From NCBI GenBank assembly GCA_963989245.1, contig OZ022346.1, positions 55,579,299 to 55,643,298 on the forward strand: DNA of 64,000 nucleotides, given 5' to 3'. The position numbers were made by a program, and so were the translations under genes. Below are positions 33,317 to 44,251 of the stretch, piece by piece (within the stretch, counting starts at the first letter, position 1; the number at the start of each line of letters is the position of its first letter). The notes below the pieces were generated by a model. That model made no database searches. It had not been told where the DNA came from and saw only the letters and a program-made list of their open reading frames with translations. Source of the stretch: Nansenia antarctica. Taxonomy: Eukaryota > Chordata > Actinopteri > Argentiniformes > Microstomatidae.

Positions 33317-33852
33317 AGAGATGAGTCTTGTGGAACATGGGGAGTGACTGCAGTTCTGACAGCCGTGGGAAGCTCATTCCACCAGCGGGGAGGAGCCAGT
33401 ATAGTGAAGAGAAGTGACCGGGCAGCGTGACTGCCGTGTTGGCATAGAGGTGGTGTAGCCAATCGGCCAGCCGAGGTGGAGGAGCGGAGTGAACGGGCTA
33501 CTGTTTAGGGGGTGACCATTGCCCGCAGGTAGGCAGGGGCTATCCGTTTTGTTGCCTGGTAGGCAAGCACCAGGGTCTTGAATCTGATGCAAGCTGCTAT
33601 CGGGAGCCAGTGCAGGGTGCGAAGGACATGAGAACATTTTGGGAGATTGAACACCAGACGGGCAGCAGCATTCTGGATGAGCTGCAGAGGTCTGATGGCA
33701 GAGGCGGGGAACCCGGCCAGGAGTGTGTTGCAGTATTCAAGGCCGGAGATGACCAGTGACTGGGTCAAAAGTTGCGCTGCTTCTCTGGTGAGGAATGGTC
33801 GTATCCTTCTGATGTTGTAAAGGAAGAATCTGCAGGAGCGTTCTATCACTGC
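33317..33852 (-). pseudogene. Second LINE family, C-terminal fragment
   Basis: Minus-strand translation gives RSCRFFLYNIRRIRPFLTRE, then LQLIQNAAARLVFNLP and LRTLHWLPIAACIRFKTLVL, the C-terminal region of an L2/CR1-superfamily RT distinct from the four copies above. It parallels 34259-34830. A short deletion (TPLL missing before LRTLHWLP) and 5' truncation show it is dead. Confidence 0.75.
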
Positions 33853-33934
33853 ATTGTTCTCCGCACAGGATAGGCAGTTGTCCAGATCACGCCACGGTTC
33901 TTGGCTGTCTGGGAGGGGGTTAGTGATGGAGAAG

Positions 33935-34015
33935 TCTTGTTTACATTTTTTACATTTTTGGCATTTAGCAGACGCCTTATTCCAAAGCGACTTACAATCA
34001 ATACATTTGAATACT
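33935..34015 (+). repeat. SINE-type tail fragment
   Basis: GGCATTTAGCAGACGCCTTA followed by TTCCAAAGCGACTTACAAT is the hallmark 3' segment of a common fish SINE. The tRNA-like head is not present here. It separates two copies of the second LINE family. Confidence 0.65.
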
Positions 34016-34189
34016 AAGCATGTGAATCAGCAATCCACCATTCGTTGCAGGAAGGGTAATCTAGCTCGGGCCCGGGGCCACTGATAGAAGGAAAAACCTT
34101 CTCCCTATCGCCTTCTACTAAAACTTTTTTTATTTTTATTTTTTTTTACTGGAGAAACTGAGAAACAGTACAAGGGGGGCAATAGAAGT

Positions 34190-35940
34190 TCTTAGGGACA
34201 CAGTAGAGGGGAAAGTGGGTGTCTTTAGGAGACGTAGTGGTGAGGGTCAGAAGATTTCTCAGGAGGAGCAGTTAAGATGTAACCTGAAGAGATGGGTCTT
34301 CAGTCTACGACGGAAGATGGGTAGTGACTCTGCCGTTCTGACAGCCGTGGGGAGCTCATTCCACCAGCGGGGAGCCAGTGTTGTGAAGAGACGTGATCGG
34401 GCAGCCCGACTGCTGTGTAGAGGAGGTGGGGCCAGTCGGCCAGCCGAGGTGGAGGAGCGGAGTGAGCGGGCAGGGGTTTGGGGGGTTACCATTTCCTTCA
34501 GGTAGGCAGGGGCTGTCCCTTTAGCTGCCTGGTATGCAAGCACCAGGGTCTTGAATCTGATGCGAGCTGCTATCGGGAGCCAGTGCAGGGTGCGAAGGAG
34601 AGGGGTGACATGCGAGTATTTGGGGAGGTTGAATACCAGCCGGGCAGCAGCATTCTGGATGAGCTGCAGAGGTCTAATGGCTGAAGCGGGGAGCCCAGCC
34701 AGGAGTACATTGCAGTAATCCAGGCGGGAGATGACCAGTGCCGGGGTCAAGAGTTGCGCTGCCTCTCTGGTAAGGAATGGTCGTATCCTTCTGATGTTGT
34801 AGAGGAAGAATCTGCAGGAGCGAGCCGTTGCTGCAATGTTCTCTGCACAGGATAGTCGGTTATCCAGGATCACTCCAAGGTTCTTGGCTGTCAGGGAGGG
34901 GGTTACAGTAGAGTTCTCCACTGTGATGGAGAAGTCTTGGAGAGGGCAGGCTTTCCCGGGGATGAAGAGGAGCTCGGTCTTGTTAAGATTGAGCTTGAGA
35001 TGGTGGTCAGCCATCCAAGTTGAAATGTCAGCGAGACATGTCAGCGAGACGGGTTACCACGTGTACATCAGACGGGGGGAAGGACAGGAAGAGTTGAGTG
35101 TCGTCTGCGTAGCTGTGGTAGGAGAGCCCATGTGAAGAGATTACCGAGCCAAGAGACTTGGTGTAGAGGGAGAAAAGTAGGGGCCCTAGGACAGAGCCCT
35201 GTGGTACCCCAGTGATGAGGGTTCATGGAGAAGACAAAGATTGTCTCCGAGTCACCTGGTAGGAGTGACCCGCCAGGTAGGAAGCAAGCAAGGAAGCAAG
35301 TGTGTGGTGCCAGAGATGCCCAGTTCTGAGAGGATGGAGAGAAGGATCTGGTGGTTGCCTGTGTCGAAGGGAGCGGACAGGTCCAGGAGAATGAGAACAG
35401 AGGAGAGGGAGGAAGCTTGAGAACAGTGGAGGGCCTCTGTGACAGCAAGGAGAGCAGTCTCAGTGCAATGCCCAGCCTTGAAGCCGGATTGGTTGGGGTC
35501 CAGATGTTCCATCTTCCGGAGATAGTCAGTCAGTTGTTTAGATGCAGCACGTTGAAGGGTTTTGGAAGGGAAGGAGAGAAGGGATACCAGTCTGTAGTTG
35601 TGGACAGAGGACGGGTCACAGATAGGTTTCTTGAGGAGAGGCTTGACTCTGGCTATCATGAAGGCAACCGGGACAGATCCTGTGGATAAGGAGGAGTTGA
35701 TTACGGTGGTAAGGTAAGAAAGGATGTCAGAGGAAATGGATTGAAGAAGAGAGGAGGGGATGGGATCGCGAGGGCAGGTGGTTGCCCGCTTGGATGTGAT
35801 CAGTGTGAGAATCTCATCAGGGAGAGACTTTTTTTGGAAGTGGGTGACAGTCATGAATGTCATGAATGTGCTGCTGGATGTAGTCTGATCCAGAAAGACA
35901 AGTTTCTCTCGAACATTGTTGGCATACTGCATAGATGCAA
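34190..35940 (-). pseudogene. Second LINE family, RT to 3' end, frameshifted
   Basis: On the minus strand the RT begins near 35940 (SLPDEILTLITSKRATTCPR, then LDPNQSGFKAGHCTETALLA and LLDLSAPFDTGNHQILLSIL). It continues in other frames through 35448-35068 and is open again from 35014 to 34259 (LNLNKTELLFIP, NLGVILDNRLS, then the same C-terminus as 33317-33852). At least two frame breaks separate the parts. The 5' half of the element is absent. Confidence 0.75.
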
Positions 35941-36054
35941 GGCATACTGCCTTGAGGACATCAGGAGCTGGATGAGCAGGACTTTCCTGAAGCTCAACGG
36001 CAGCAAAAACGAGGCCCTGCTCATCGGTTCCAAATCCATCCTCACCAACACCAG
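35928..36054 (+). pseudogene. LINE RT fragment, plus strand
   Basis: Plus-strand reading gives LEDIRSWMSRTFLKLNGSKN, then EALLIGSKSILTNTR, the block after the catalytic region of an L2/Rex-type RT. It is cut on its right by the inverted-repeat element at 36055. Confidence 0.6.
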
Positions 36055-36953
36055 GGGCCTCATTTATAGAAAGTACTTTGGGGGTAGAAAACCACGTCAA
36101 AGTAGTGATTTATAAAATGTCAACGTGAGTCAATTTGACCGTGGAAACGATTGTAGCTCTACGTCAGGTATTGACTTGACATATGCACATTACCTACTGG
36201 TTATGCAGAGTTATTACAGGCATGTGAGCCGCACTGCCTACTGTAATTCATGCGAAGTGGCTCTTAATAAAATTAACGATGTTGTTATCAGCCGAGAAAA
36301 TTTGTTTAATTCAAGATTTAAAGGGAACGGATGTTTATGATTGTATTTCAGTCTTCCTTTATATCCCTCCGGAGCTGTCAAGGCAACGCCATCTCCCCTT
36401 CAACATGCCTATAGTGTGCTCCACAACAGACCTTGCCCGTTCATGCGCTAAATTATACTGGATTTCCTCCGGTGTCTTGGGGTTCGCAAAGGGAGTGAGC
36501 AGCCATGTTTTCAATGTCACCTGAATAAGACCATTATATTATTATAGTATAAGCATTTGCCTGGTTAGTTGTCATGATCAAATGTGACAAATGCAACTTA
36601 CAGAGAAGCCACCCTTCTCTGCCCTCTCCCGCTTCCAGACGAACGCCTACCCTATATTATAGCACTTGGCTTAATTCAGCCGCTATAATTGAGCCGCTAT
36701 CACAGGGCGTAAATACAAAGCTCATTCACCTGTGTTCAATTTCAAGTATATTTGGTATTTATAGACGGAATTACATACGCAATTTTAAACAAGCGCAGCC
36801 CGTTTCATAAATAATCTATTTAGAAAAATGTGCTTACGTGCAAGTTAAAGATGACCTTGGTCATCTTTATAAATCACTACTTTGACGTGGTTTTCTACAT
36901 ACGACACAGATACGATCAAATTTGATCCAAAGTACTTTCTATAAATGAGGCCC
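36055..36953. mobile_element. Inverted-repeat DNA transposon (GGGCCTC ends)
   Basis: Ends GGGCCTCATTTATAGAAAGT and its complement; the homology continues inward (AGTACTTTG, AAAACCACGTCAAAGTAGTG-ATTTATAAA) with an internal insertion in the right arm. CAG flanks both ends (36052-36054 and 36954-36956), a possible 3-bp target duplication. No transposase. It interrupts the LINE fragment to its left. Confidence 0.75.
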
Positions 36954-37262
36954 CAGGTGAGCAGGGGACAACTCCTACTTTAGAAGCAATTGCACGTGTC
37001 GTAGAAAGTGTCCATGAGTGAGTTCTTGAAGGCTGACTTGGAGGTGAGTTTGACCTGGGGCCTCATTTATAAAAAAAAGTACTTGAACATTTTACTTGAA
37101 CACTTTAACTTGCATTATCAACATCACAGCACAATTGAAAAATATATGACACAAGAATTCACATTCAAAGGGAAAAAGTTTTATTGTTGTTTATTTTGTT
37201 TGGTTATTTGCTGTGGAAAGAACACATTGGTATGTTTATGTACAACATTTACTGTATTAAGA

Positions 37263-37720
37263 GTACTTTGCTTTACTTTACTTTTATTTATTTGTATAGC
37301 ACTTATAAAGACAGCAGTCACAAAGTGCTTCACAGTACATTTGGTAGTATACAGCATAACACAGCAAGTAAACAGGCAACAAATAAAATATATTTGTATA
37401 ATTCATAAAATGTAAACAAGCACTTCACAAAAGCAATGAAACAAATGATAAAATGATAAAATCAATACAGATATCAAGAAGTAAAACGAGAAAACAACTT
37501 ATATAAAATAATTGGGTTTTTAAATGTTTTTTAAAAAAGTGGTACAGACCCAGCTAAACTGACAGTGAGGGGGAGGCGATTCCATAATGTTGGAGCTACA
37601 ACAGTAAAAGCTCGGCCACCCTTTGTTTTGAGCCTAGACCGTGGGACAATTAAAAGCCGTTGGTCAGACGATCTAAGTGATCTAGGTGCAATGTATTGTG
37701 TTAAAAGATCGGAAATATAG
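37263..37720 (-). repeat. LINE 3' UTR, minus strand
   Basis: TTTATTTGTATAGCACTTAT, then AAAGTGCTTCACAGT and GGGAGGCGATTCCATAATGT, then AGCTCGGCCACCCTTTG is the complement of a fish LINE 3' UTR ending in an (AGTAA)-type tail (CTTTACTTTACTTT at 37269). No coding part of it was found. Confidence 0.55.
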
Positions 37721-37923
37721 GAGTAAGTAAATTAAATCAATTAACAAATCTAAATGTATAACATTATAGTGCAATAACATTATACTGCATGAAACAATAA
37801 GATAATAAGCAAAAATCGAATGATGTTGTCTCACTGAATGTACCTACATTAAGGTGTTTCAGTAGATTAAGTCTCGTGGAAAGGAAAGATTGTCAATTTA
37901 GAAACTTAATGTGAATTTTGACA

Positions 37924-38808
37924 TTATGATTTTCTCATGAAGTCAAGTTTGATATTCTTAGTTTTATTTGAAGTTATGTCAGTGGCTGTGGCTTTAATTT
38001 CTGTGGAGCCAAACTTGATTTCTAACCTGACTTTGCGGGCCTTGCCCCCAAGGATGTCAGGCATCGGAACAGTGAATCAGCCAATCTGTTCTATTCCCCA
38101 CTCATCTACATACTTGATAGATTTAGGATTGCGTCTATCTGTGCTGTAAAAGGTGAAGGTCATTCCTGTCTGATCTGTTTTTATGGGAGAGAAGCTGTGC
38201 TCCCTGACTTCATCACAACCCACTGACTGATCCATATAAACCAGTTTCTCAAATATGTCATTACACCACTCTCTGTCTTCATTTGTGAACTTCTTTGCAG
38301 GTTTGTGCGCGGATTCATCAAAGATGGCAGAAACAGCAATCCCATAAGTCAGGCCACTTACTCGTGCTGACATCACCTTAGGGTTTACCCCAAAAAGGAC
38401 AGCTCCCTTGACAATGACCTCCTGGGGATCAAGAGGGCAGAGCACTTTGCACTGATTTCCAAACTTCTTCTTAATGTGACTCTGCAGGATCTTACTTGAG
38501 GCATAACCTCCCACTAAGACAATGAATTCAATCTTGAAAATATTTCTTCAGGATTTCCTTAAGACTATTAGTTATTCCTCTAAGGCTCTCCTCAAAGAAG
38601 GAACACAGTTTCTTACTTGTGATTTTGATTGACCCTTCATCCCAGGATGCTCCATTGACCTTCTTGAAGAAGCTTTCCATGTCTTGCCTTTTCTGAGCTA
38701 ATGTTGCCAAGTTAAAAGGGCAGGGTACCTCTATGTCATCATCTGTACGCTTAAGTACAGAGAATTCATACATTATCTTTTGCATCTCGCTGCAGAGTAC
38801 CAACTAAG
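37924..38808 (-). pseudogene. hspa12-like (HSP70 family 12) last exon, damaged
   Basis: HSPA12 proteins are divergent HSP70-type actin-fold ATPases. From a probable acceptor (TTTTCTTAG/TTGGTA at 38808) the minus strand reads LVLCSEMQKIMYEF, then SFFEESLRGITNSLKEILKK. A one-base frame break at about 38530 follows, then FIVLVGGYASSKILQSHIKK, the nucleotide-binding glycine motif, and DPQEVIVKGAVLFGVNP and GLTYGIAVS. An in-frame TGA at 38077-38079 precedes the matching C-terminus (FTVPMPDILG to the TAA at 37924). Two lesions and no upstream exons suggest a decayed tandem-type copy; a sequencing error cannot be excluded. Confidence 0.75.
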
Positions 38809-38869
38809 AAAATGCTCTTTAATGATTACTAATGACAGGGTGTTCATGTCAAGGTTCATTTGGGTCATG

Positions 38870-38908
38870 TAGGCTGTTTATAGGCAAGGTAAACCTATAA
38901 ACAGCCTA
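38870..38908. repeat. Short perfect inverted repeat
   Basis: TAGGCTGTTTATAGG at 38870-38884 and its exact complement at 38894-38908, with a 9-base loop. It lies upstream (minus sense) of the hspa12-like exon. It is not followed by a T-run on either strand, so it is not a terminator. Confidence 0.8.
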
Positions 38909-39106
38909 CCGGTACATGATCCACCAGATAACAGTACCCAAAGACCCATTTACTTCATATCTTATGCACAAAACTGAATGACTCAACCTGACCACAAATC
39001 CTTCAGTGGCAAAAATCCAGTCCAAGCCATGCAAACGATTTATGTATTGGTCAAGACAATGGTAATCCTGCATGAACTGTCACTACTTCAGTGCATCCTA
39101 ATCAAC

Positions 39107-40554
39107 AGCTGAACTCCTTCTACGCCCGGTTCGACGAGGGGCGAACGGAGGTAACCACAACACAAACACCACTCTCTCCAGCTCTCAGCAGCCTCACCCT
39201 TACAGAGCATGAAGTGAGACGCGTGCTGAAGGCGGTGGACCCCAGGAAAGCCTCTGGGCCGGATGGCGTCCTGGGACGGGTGCTGAGGGACTGCGCCGAC
39301 CAGCTGGCCGAGGTTTTCACCAACATTTTCAACCAGTCCCTGTCCCAGGCCACCATCCCACCCTGCCTGAAAACCTCAACTATCATCCAAGTCCCGAAGA
39401 AAAGCACGGTGAGCTGCCTAAACGACTACCGCCCGGTGGCACTCACACCAATCATCATGAAGTGCTTCGAGAAACTAGTCCGGGCCCACATACTCACACG
39501 CCTCCTGCCCAACCTGGATCCATACCAGTTCGCCTACAGAGCCTACAGGTCCACAGAGGACGCCATCGCGACGACTCTCCACGCCACTCTATCCCACCTG
39601 GAGAGGGGAAACAGCTACGCGAGACTGCTCTTTGTGGACTTCAGCTCTGCCTTCAACACCATCCTTCCAGACAGGCTAGTGACCAAACTACTAGACCTGG
39701 GACTATCACACTCTATATGTGCATGGATCAAGGACTTCCTGTCCGACCGCCCCCAGAGGGTGCGGGTGGGCTCCCACACCTCCTCAGACTCAGCACTGGG
39801 TCCCCCCAGGGCTGCGTGCTAAGCCCCATCCTCTACAACCTCTACACCTACGACTTCACCCCCGTCCACCCCAGCAACTCCATCGTAAAGTTTGCAGACG
39901 ACACCACCGTGGTGGGCTGCATCTCGGGGGGGGGGACGAGGCGGCGTACAGGGATGAGGTAGAGCAGCTGAGCAAGCTGTGCAAGGTTAACAACCTGCTG
40001 CTGAACAAGTCAAAGACCCAGGAAATCATCGTGGACTTCAGGAGGAAAACATCTGAGGTCCAGCCCCTGCTCATCGACGGAGAGAGCGTGGAGAGAGTCT
40101 CAACCCTCCGATTCCTGGGGGTGCACATACAGGATGACCTGTCCTGGAAGAACAACACAGCAGCCACCATCAAGAAGGCACAACAGCGGCTCTACTTCCT
40201 GAGAGTCCTCAGGAAGGAACACAACAAGCAGGAGATACTGGTGGCCTTCTACCGCGGCGCAGTGGAGAGCATCCTCACCTACGGCATCTGCAACTGGTTC
40301 TCCAGCTGCACAACCGCGGAGAGAAATGCGCTACAGAGAGTCGTGAGAACAGCCCAGAAGATCACCGGCGCCCCCCTCCCCTCTCTGGAAGAGCTGTACA
40401 ACACACGCTGTCTCAGGAAGGCCTCCAAGATCTCCAGAGACCCAACCCACCCTGGGTACGAACACTTTGCCCGGCTGCCCTCGAAAAGGCGGTACAGGAC
40501 CATGGCCGCAAGGACAAACAGACTGAAGCTCAGCTTCTACCCCAGGGCCATCTA
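39107..40554 (+). pseudogene. LINE reverse transcriptase, copy 4
   Basis: The RT frame is open from 39107 to about 39785, where a 7-bp deletion relative to copy 3 shifts it. A second shift falls in a G-run at about 39930 (ten G against eight in copy 3). All RT motifs are present across three frames (FVDFSSAFNTI, STGSPQGC, FADDTTVV). It ends with a stop in LSFYPRAI. Non-functional. Confidence 0.85.
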
Positions 40555-40933
40555 GGCCCTGAACACAGCAAAGACCTAGGTTCTGGGTCCTGGACAGTCT
40601 GGACGGATTGATGGCAGCTGCTGGATTGAAAAAATCAGGTGTAGTGCTGAGGCACAAATGTGTACATTTCAAGCCTGCAAACTGCGACACTTTAAATGAA
40701 TGTGCAATAACACTATGTGCAATATGACAACCCTAGTCGTCTTATCTGTACAGTATAGTATAGTGGATAGTGTACATAGCCTTTATTTATGTAAACCAGC
40801 TCCTTTCCCTTCTTGTTTTTTTTAGTTCTTTTTTTTTCTTTCCTAGCACCAGGGGAGCCACCCCTCCCAAATTTCGTTGTTTGGTACCTGTACTATAGCA
40901 ATGACAATAAAGACCATTCATTCATTCATTCAT
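39107..40933 (+). mobile_element. L2/CR1-type LINE, copy 4 (5' truncated)
   Basis: Homology with the other copies begins near 39107 (AGCTGAACTCCTTCTACGCC) and ends with AATGACAATAAAGACC and an ATTCATTCATTCAT tail. TAATCA occurs at 39099-39104 and 40933-40938, a possible 6-bp target duplication. Confidence 0.9.
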
Positions 40934-41040
40934 AATCACACACCAGTGGTGTGACCAGGTATAACCCCAAAGCATTATATTACTCTCAGCAGGATTAATG
41001 GCAGTACTCACACAGAAATTAAGTACTGCAATTGCAGACC

Positions 41041-41078
<38 letters not shown>

Positions 41079-41093
41079 TAATAATAATAATAC
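41041..41093. repeat. AAT microsatellite
   Basis: An uninterrupted (TAA)n run with one slip, followed by promoter-like sequence. Confidence 0.95.
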
Positions 41094-41099
41094 TCACCC

Positions 41100-41225
41100 A
41101 CGAGTTGAGCATTGACCAATGGAATGACAGGGTACTCCGTTTAAAAAGGAGCCGCGAGTCTCACACGTAACCATAACAAAACAGCTCACCTGACGACGAA
41201 CACGCAGCTTGAGGACAACGGTAAG
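41100..41225 (+). promoter_or_regulatory. Candidate promoter and first exon
   Basis: GACCAATGG (about 41117), then TTTAAAAAGG about 20 bp on, then ACGAACACGCAGCTTGAGGA ending CAACG/GTAAGAT, a strong donor site. This is the order of a CCAAT box, a TATA-like box and a short untranslated first exon. No downstream coding exon could be tied to it; the hAT-derived gene at 43.6 kb is the nearest plus-strand candidate. Confidence 0.35.
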
Positions 41226-41481
41226 ATCATATGAACTAGTAGTTCATACTAGTATATATTATATAGTAGTATACCAAAGTCGTTGACACTACCCTTTCAT
41301 TAACCCAAGAAATGATAGTCTGGCTAGCCAGCTTTTTCAGGGTTTGCTAGCTAACGTGTTAGCTTCTACCACACTAGTAAGCAGCCGTCTTGCTGGGTAG
41401 CTAGCTGGGTAGCCAGTCAGCCAACTACGAACTCTGGCTTGTTGATTTTTAACCTTTCTCTTTTCGAGAGCATTGATCATT

Positions 41482-41584
41482 AAGCAATATCACACGAGAG
41501 GGAGTGTGTTATACTGAATATCAGCACGACAATCACAGCCGTGATATTCAGTATAACAGCACGACATCGATTGTGATATTGCTT
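41482..41584. repeat. Nested inverted repeat (103 bp)
   Basis: The outer arms AAGCAATATCACA (41482-41494) and TGTGATATTGCTT (41572-41584) enclose the inner arms TTATACTGAATATCA (41509-41523) and TGATATTCAGTATAA (41542-41556). It may be a MITE; there is no clear target duplication. Confidence 0.8.
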
Positions 41585-42133
41585 TTATACAACAGTTCTA
41601 CAGCGCGATTTATTAGTTAACAGTAATAAGCGACAACAGATTATGATTTGTTTGTTTATTTAATCATAAAAATAAACAAAAAATAGTTCCGCAACTAAAC
41701 TTCAAATGGACTGTTGCCTAGTAACCTGAAAACAAACAATGTAGTCTAATTAACGGTCATTTAGTAGAACACCTGTGCGGCGGAGTGATACATATAGTTA
41801 AAAGTCCCAGTGCTGTTATACTGTATCATAACTCATGGAATGCCTCTCGTCTGTTGTATAATATGTAAATAACGGTAGTGAGCTTTTGTGGCTGCAACTG
41901 CTAGCGTTTGTCTGTCAGTGATGGATCTGTGGCTAGACAATCAATGTATTGCTATTGGGTAGAGTTACTGCACACACAAAAAAAAGTTAATATAGATATT
42001 AGCTTCAGCCAGCTCTGTCTCAAAACGTATAAATGTCACAGCTTAGAAAGTCACACCGTAGTAATCCTGGGAACCAGATGTACATCTGTATGTTTTGTGT
42101 ACCTTAAAAGTTGTCGAAAATGGGTTTGAAATG
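41585..42133. other. AT-rich spacer
   Basis: No gene, splice pattern or repeat boundary was recognised. A 73-codon frame at 41908-42129 has no known domain. Confidence 0.35.
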
Positions 42134-42261
42134 GAAATTCCCAACTGCCAAGTGTGGAGTTTTGAACATTCCACCACTAGAACACACACCACTACATGAA
42201 ATTCCCAACTGCCAAGTGTGGAGTTTTGAACATTCCACCACTAGAACACACACCACTACAT
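42134..42261. repeat. 64-bp exact tandem duplication
   Basis: 42134-42197 and 42198-42261 are identical by eye. A recent slippage or assembly duplication. Confidence 0.9.
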
Positions 42262-42659
42262 GATTGAAAGCCTCATCGCGCAGAAACGGTCACTCTCTGC
42301 GTATGTGGCTGAACATGACCACTGCCCTCAGCTGCCGACTGTCTGCATGATCAGCCATCTCCTACCTTCCTCCCAGGTCTCATTCAACAGTACATCCTCT
42401 TGATAATAGCACTTTTGGATTTGGAATTTTTTTTTTTAGCCATCAGAGATAGATAGAATAAATACTGAGAGGACATGATGCTCAGGACATATTACTTATT
42501 AAATTGGTCTTCATGTAAAACATCAGATTTGGGTTGTAGATTTATCATGCATCACACGTTTTGTTTTTACAAAGTAGTTTTTTGCTTGTTTTTTTGCAAG
42601 CTTTATAAATGAGGCCCCTGATGCCCATTAGAATACTCTGATACCCAATTCAGATTTGA

Positions 42660-43135
42660 TCTGAGATTTATATTTACATTTCTGACATTCAGCAGACGCT
42701 TTTTTATTTATTTATTATGATCTATAATCTATCAGTAACTGGACCCTCTAAATCAAAAATCAGATTAAAAGACCCGAACTACCCACTGTACATACTTTGT
42801 GTTTTGTCCCCCGCCCCCACCTGTGGTGTATGTCCCCACCTGTCCTACCCGCTGTACATACCTTATGTTTTGTTGTATTGTTCTTCCCATGATGGATGTA
42901 TGTTTATCTTGTAGATAGTAATAGTTATTTGTCTGTATTATCTTGTAGATAGTACTAGTTTTTTGGTCTGTCTTACTTGTAACGATGAATTGAGAATCAA
43001 GGACCCCAATTGAAATAAGCCAGTGGCTTTCTTGGGTTTTTATCCTGTTAGTTGACCTTGTATGTAATATGTACTTTCATGTACCTACTTCTGCAAATCT
43101 TCTAATAAAGTTTTCAATCAATCAATCAATCAATC
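42660..43135 (+). repeat. LINE 3' end remnant with CAAT tail
   Basis: The sequence ends TCTAATAAAGTTTTCAATCAA followed by more CAAT repeats. The GAATCAAGGACCCCAATTGA block resembles the 3' UTR of fish LINEs. No ORF of the element remains. Family not identified. Confidence 0.45.
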
Positions 43136-43144
43136 TGTAAAGGC

Positions 43145-43625
43145 AAGGAAGAGCTGGAGGCCATGCTGGAGTCCAAAGGCGACCAGGTGGACCTGTTCTC
43201 CCTCGCCCAGGAGGACGAAAGGTGGCACAGCTCAACAAGGCCCTGCTGGACTTTTACTCCCGGGTGGGGCCTGGCAAGCTGCACCCCAAGCACCGGCTCA
43301 TCCCCGACTGTGGCCGCAGCACCAAGATGCCCATGTATCAGCTGTCACTGACCATCAAGATGCCCATGTATCAGCTGTCACTGACCATCAAGATGCCCAT
43401 GTATCAGCTGTCACTGACCATCAAGATGCCCATGTATCAGCTGTCACTGACCATCAAGATGCCCATGTATCAGCTGTCACTGACCATCAAGACGCCCGTG
43501 GTGTTTGACAAGCTACACTCAGAGGCGTGGAGCATCAGTGCCAAGCTGCACTGGTTCGTCTTTGGGCATGCGCCCCAGGACCCGCGGGAGAAGTTTGAGA
43601 TCTACTACAAGCTCTTGCCAAGCTG
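43145..43625 (+). pseudogene. Unrecognised coding remnant with 33-bp repeats
   Basis: One frame reads KEELEAMLESKGDQVDLFSL, then after a frame break LNKALLDFYSRVGPGKLHPK and, past the repeats, TPVVFDKLHSEAWSISAKLH. The GC-rich, well-ordered composition is that of a vertebrate exon, but I do not recognise the protein. Five 33-bp units (each encoding MPMYQLSLTIK) lie in the middle (43326-43490). It runs directly into the hAT-derived sequence. Confidence 0.45.
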
Positions 43626-44145
43626 CAATCAATGTACACCTTCTCAGACAGGACGTTTGAGAGCATTCAGTCAAGCCCTTTCTCCATCAACCTGGATAAG
43701 AGCACATCAAGCTCCAATAAGAAGGTGCTGTCAATCCTTGTTGGTTACTTTAATCAGGAGCTGAAGCATGTGGTCGTCGAGCACCTTGGCTCCATTGAAG
43801 TACTAAAGGGCACTGCTGAACATCTGGAAAAGGCCCTAGTGACCTTTTTCAAGGAACACACAATTCCATTTACTAACATGGTTAGCATGATGATGGACTC
43901 CTGCAACGTCATGCGAGGGAGTAAGTCCGGGCTGGAGACCAGGATAAGGTCCAAGTACTGTCAGAACCTCCTAGATGTTGATGGAGATTCCTGCCACCAC
44001 ATCCACAATGCCGGCAGAATTGGAGATATACAAGATCCACAGTGATATAGTGGAGATATACAAGGACCACAGTGTTGGTGAGCGGGCAAAGGCCAGGATA
44101 CAATTTTTCCACCAGGACCCCCCCCAAAATTCTTTAAATTAATCT
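43600..44145 (+). pseudogene. hAT transposase-derived gene, first visible part
   Basis: The frame reads LAKLQSMYTFSDRTFESIQS, then SPFSINLDKSTSSSNKKVLS with a candidate catalytic Asp, then MMMDSCNVMRGSKSGLETRI and DVDGDSCHHIHNA, the order of hAT-type transposase core blocks (D, then the CH/HxxH region). A frame break near 44020 is followed by ELEIYKIHSDIVEIYKDHSV, where a 30-bp tandem duplication repeats EIYK-HS. Start not determined. Confidence 0.6.
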
Positions 44146-44251
44146 AATATTGTAAAGGGGAGCCTCAGCCGCCAACAATCTTATGTGATTAATCCTCTTG
44201 TATACTGTATGTAGCCCAAAATACATATTGTATTTAATCTCTCTCTTCCAG

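Larger units (their letters stand above)
37058..42617. mobile_element. Possible composite element with GGGCCTC ends
   Basis: GGGCCTCATTTATAAA at 37058 faces TTTATAAATGAGGCCC ending at 42617, and CTG flanks both ends (37055-37057 and 42618-42620). The interior holds a LINE 3' UTR, an hspa12-like exon and L2 copy 4. The ends match over only about 16 bp, and this end type is common in the window, so they may belong to two unrelated copies. Confidence 0.35.

Noticed and set aside
38870..38908. Transcription terminator hairpin
   Set aside because: No T-run follows on either strand and this type of terminator does not apply in a vertebrate genome.
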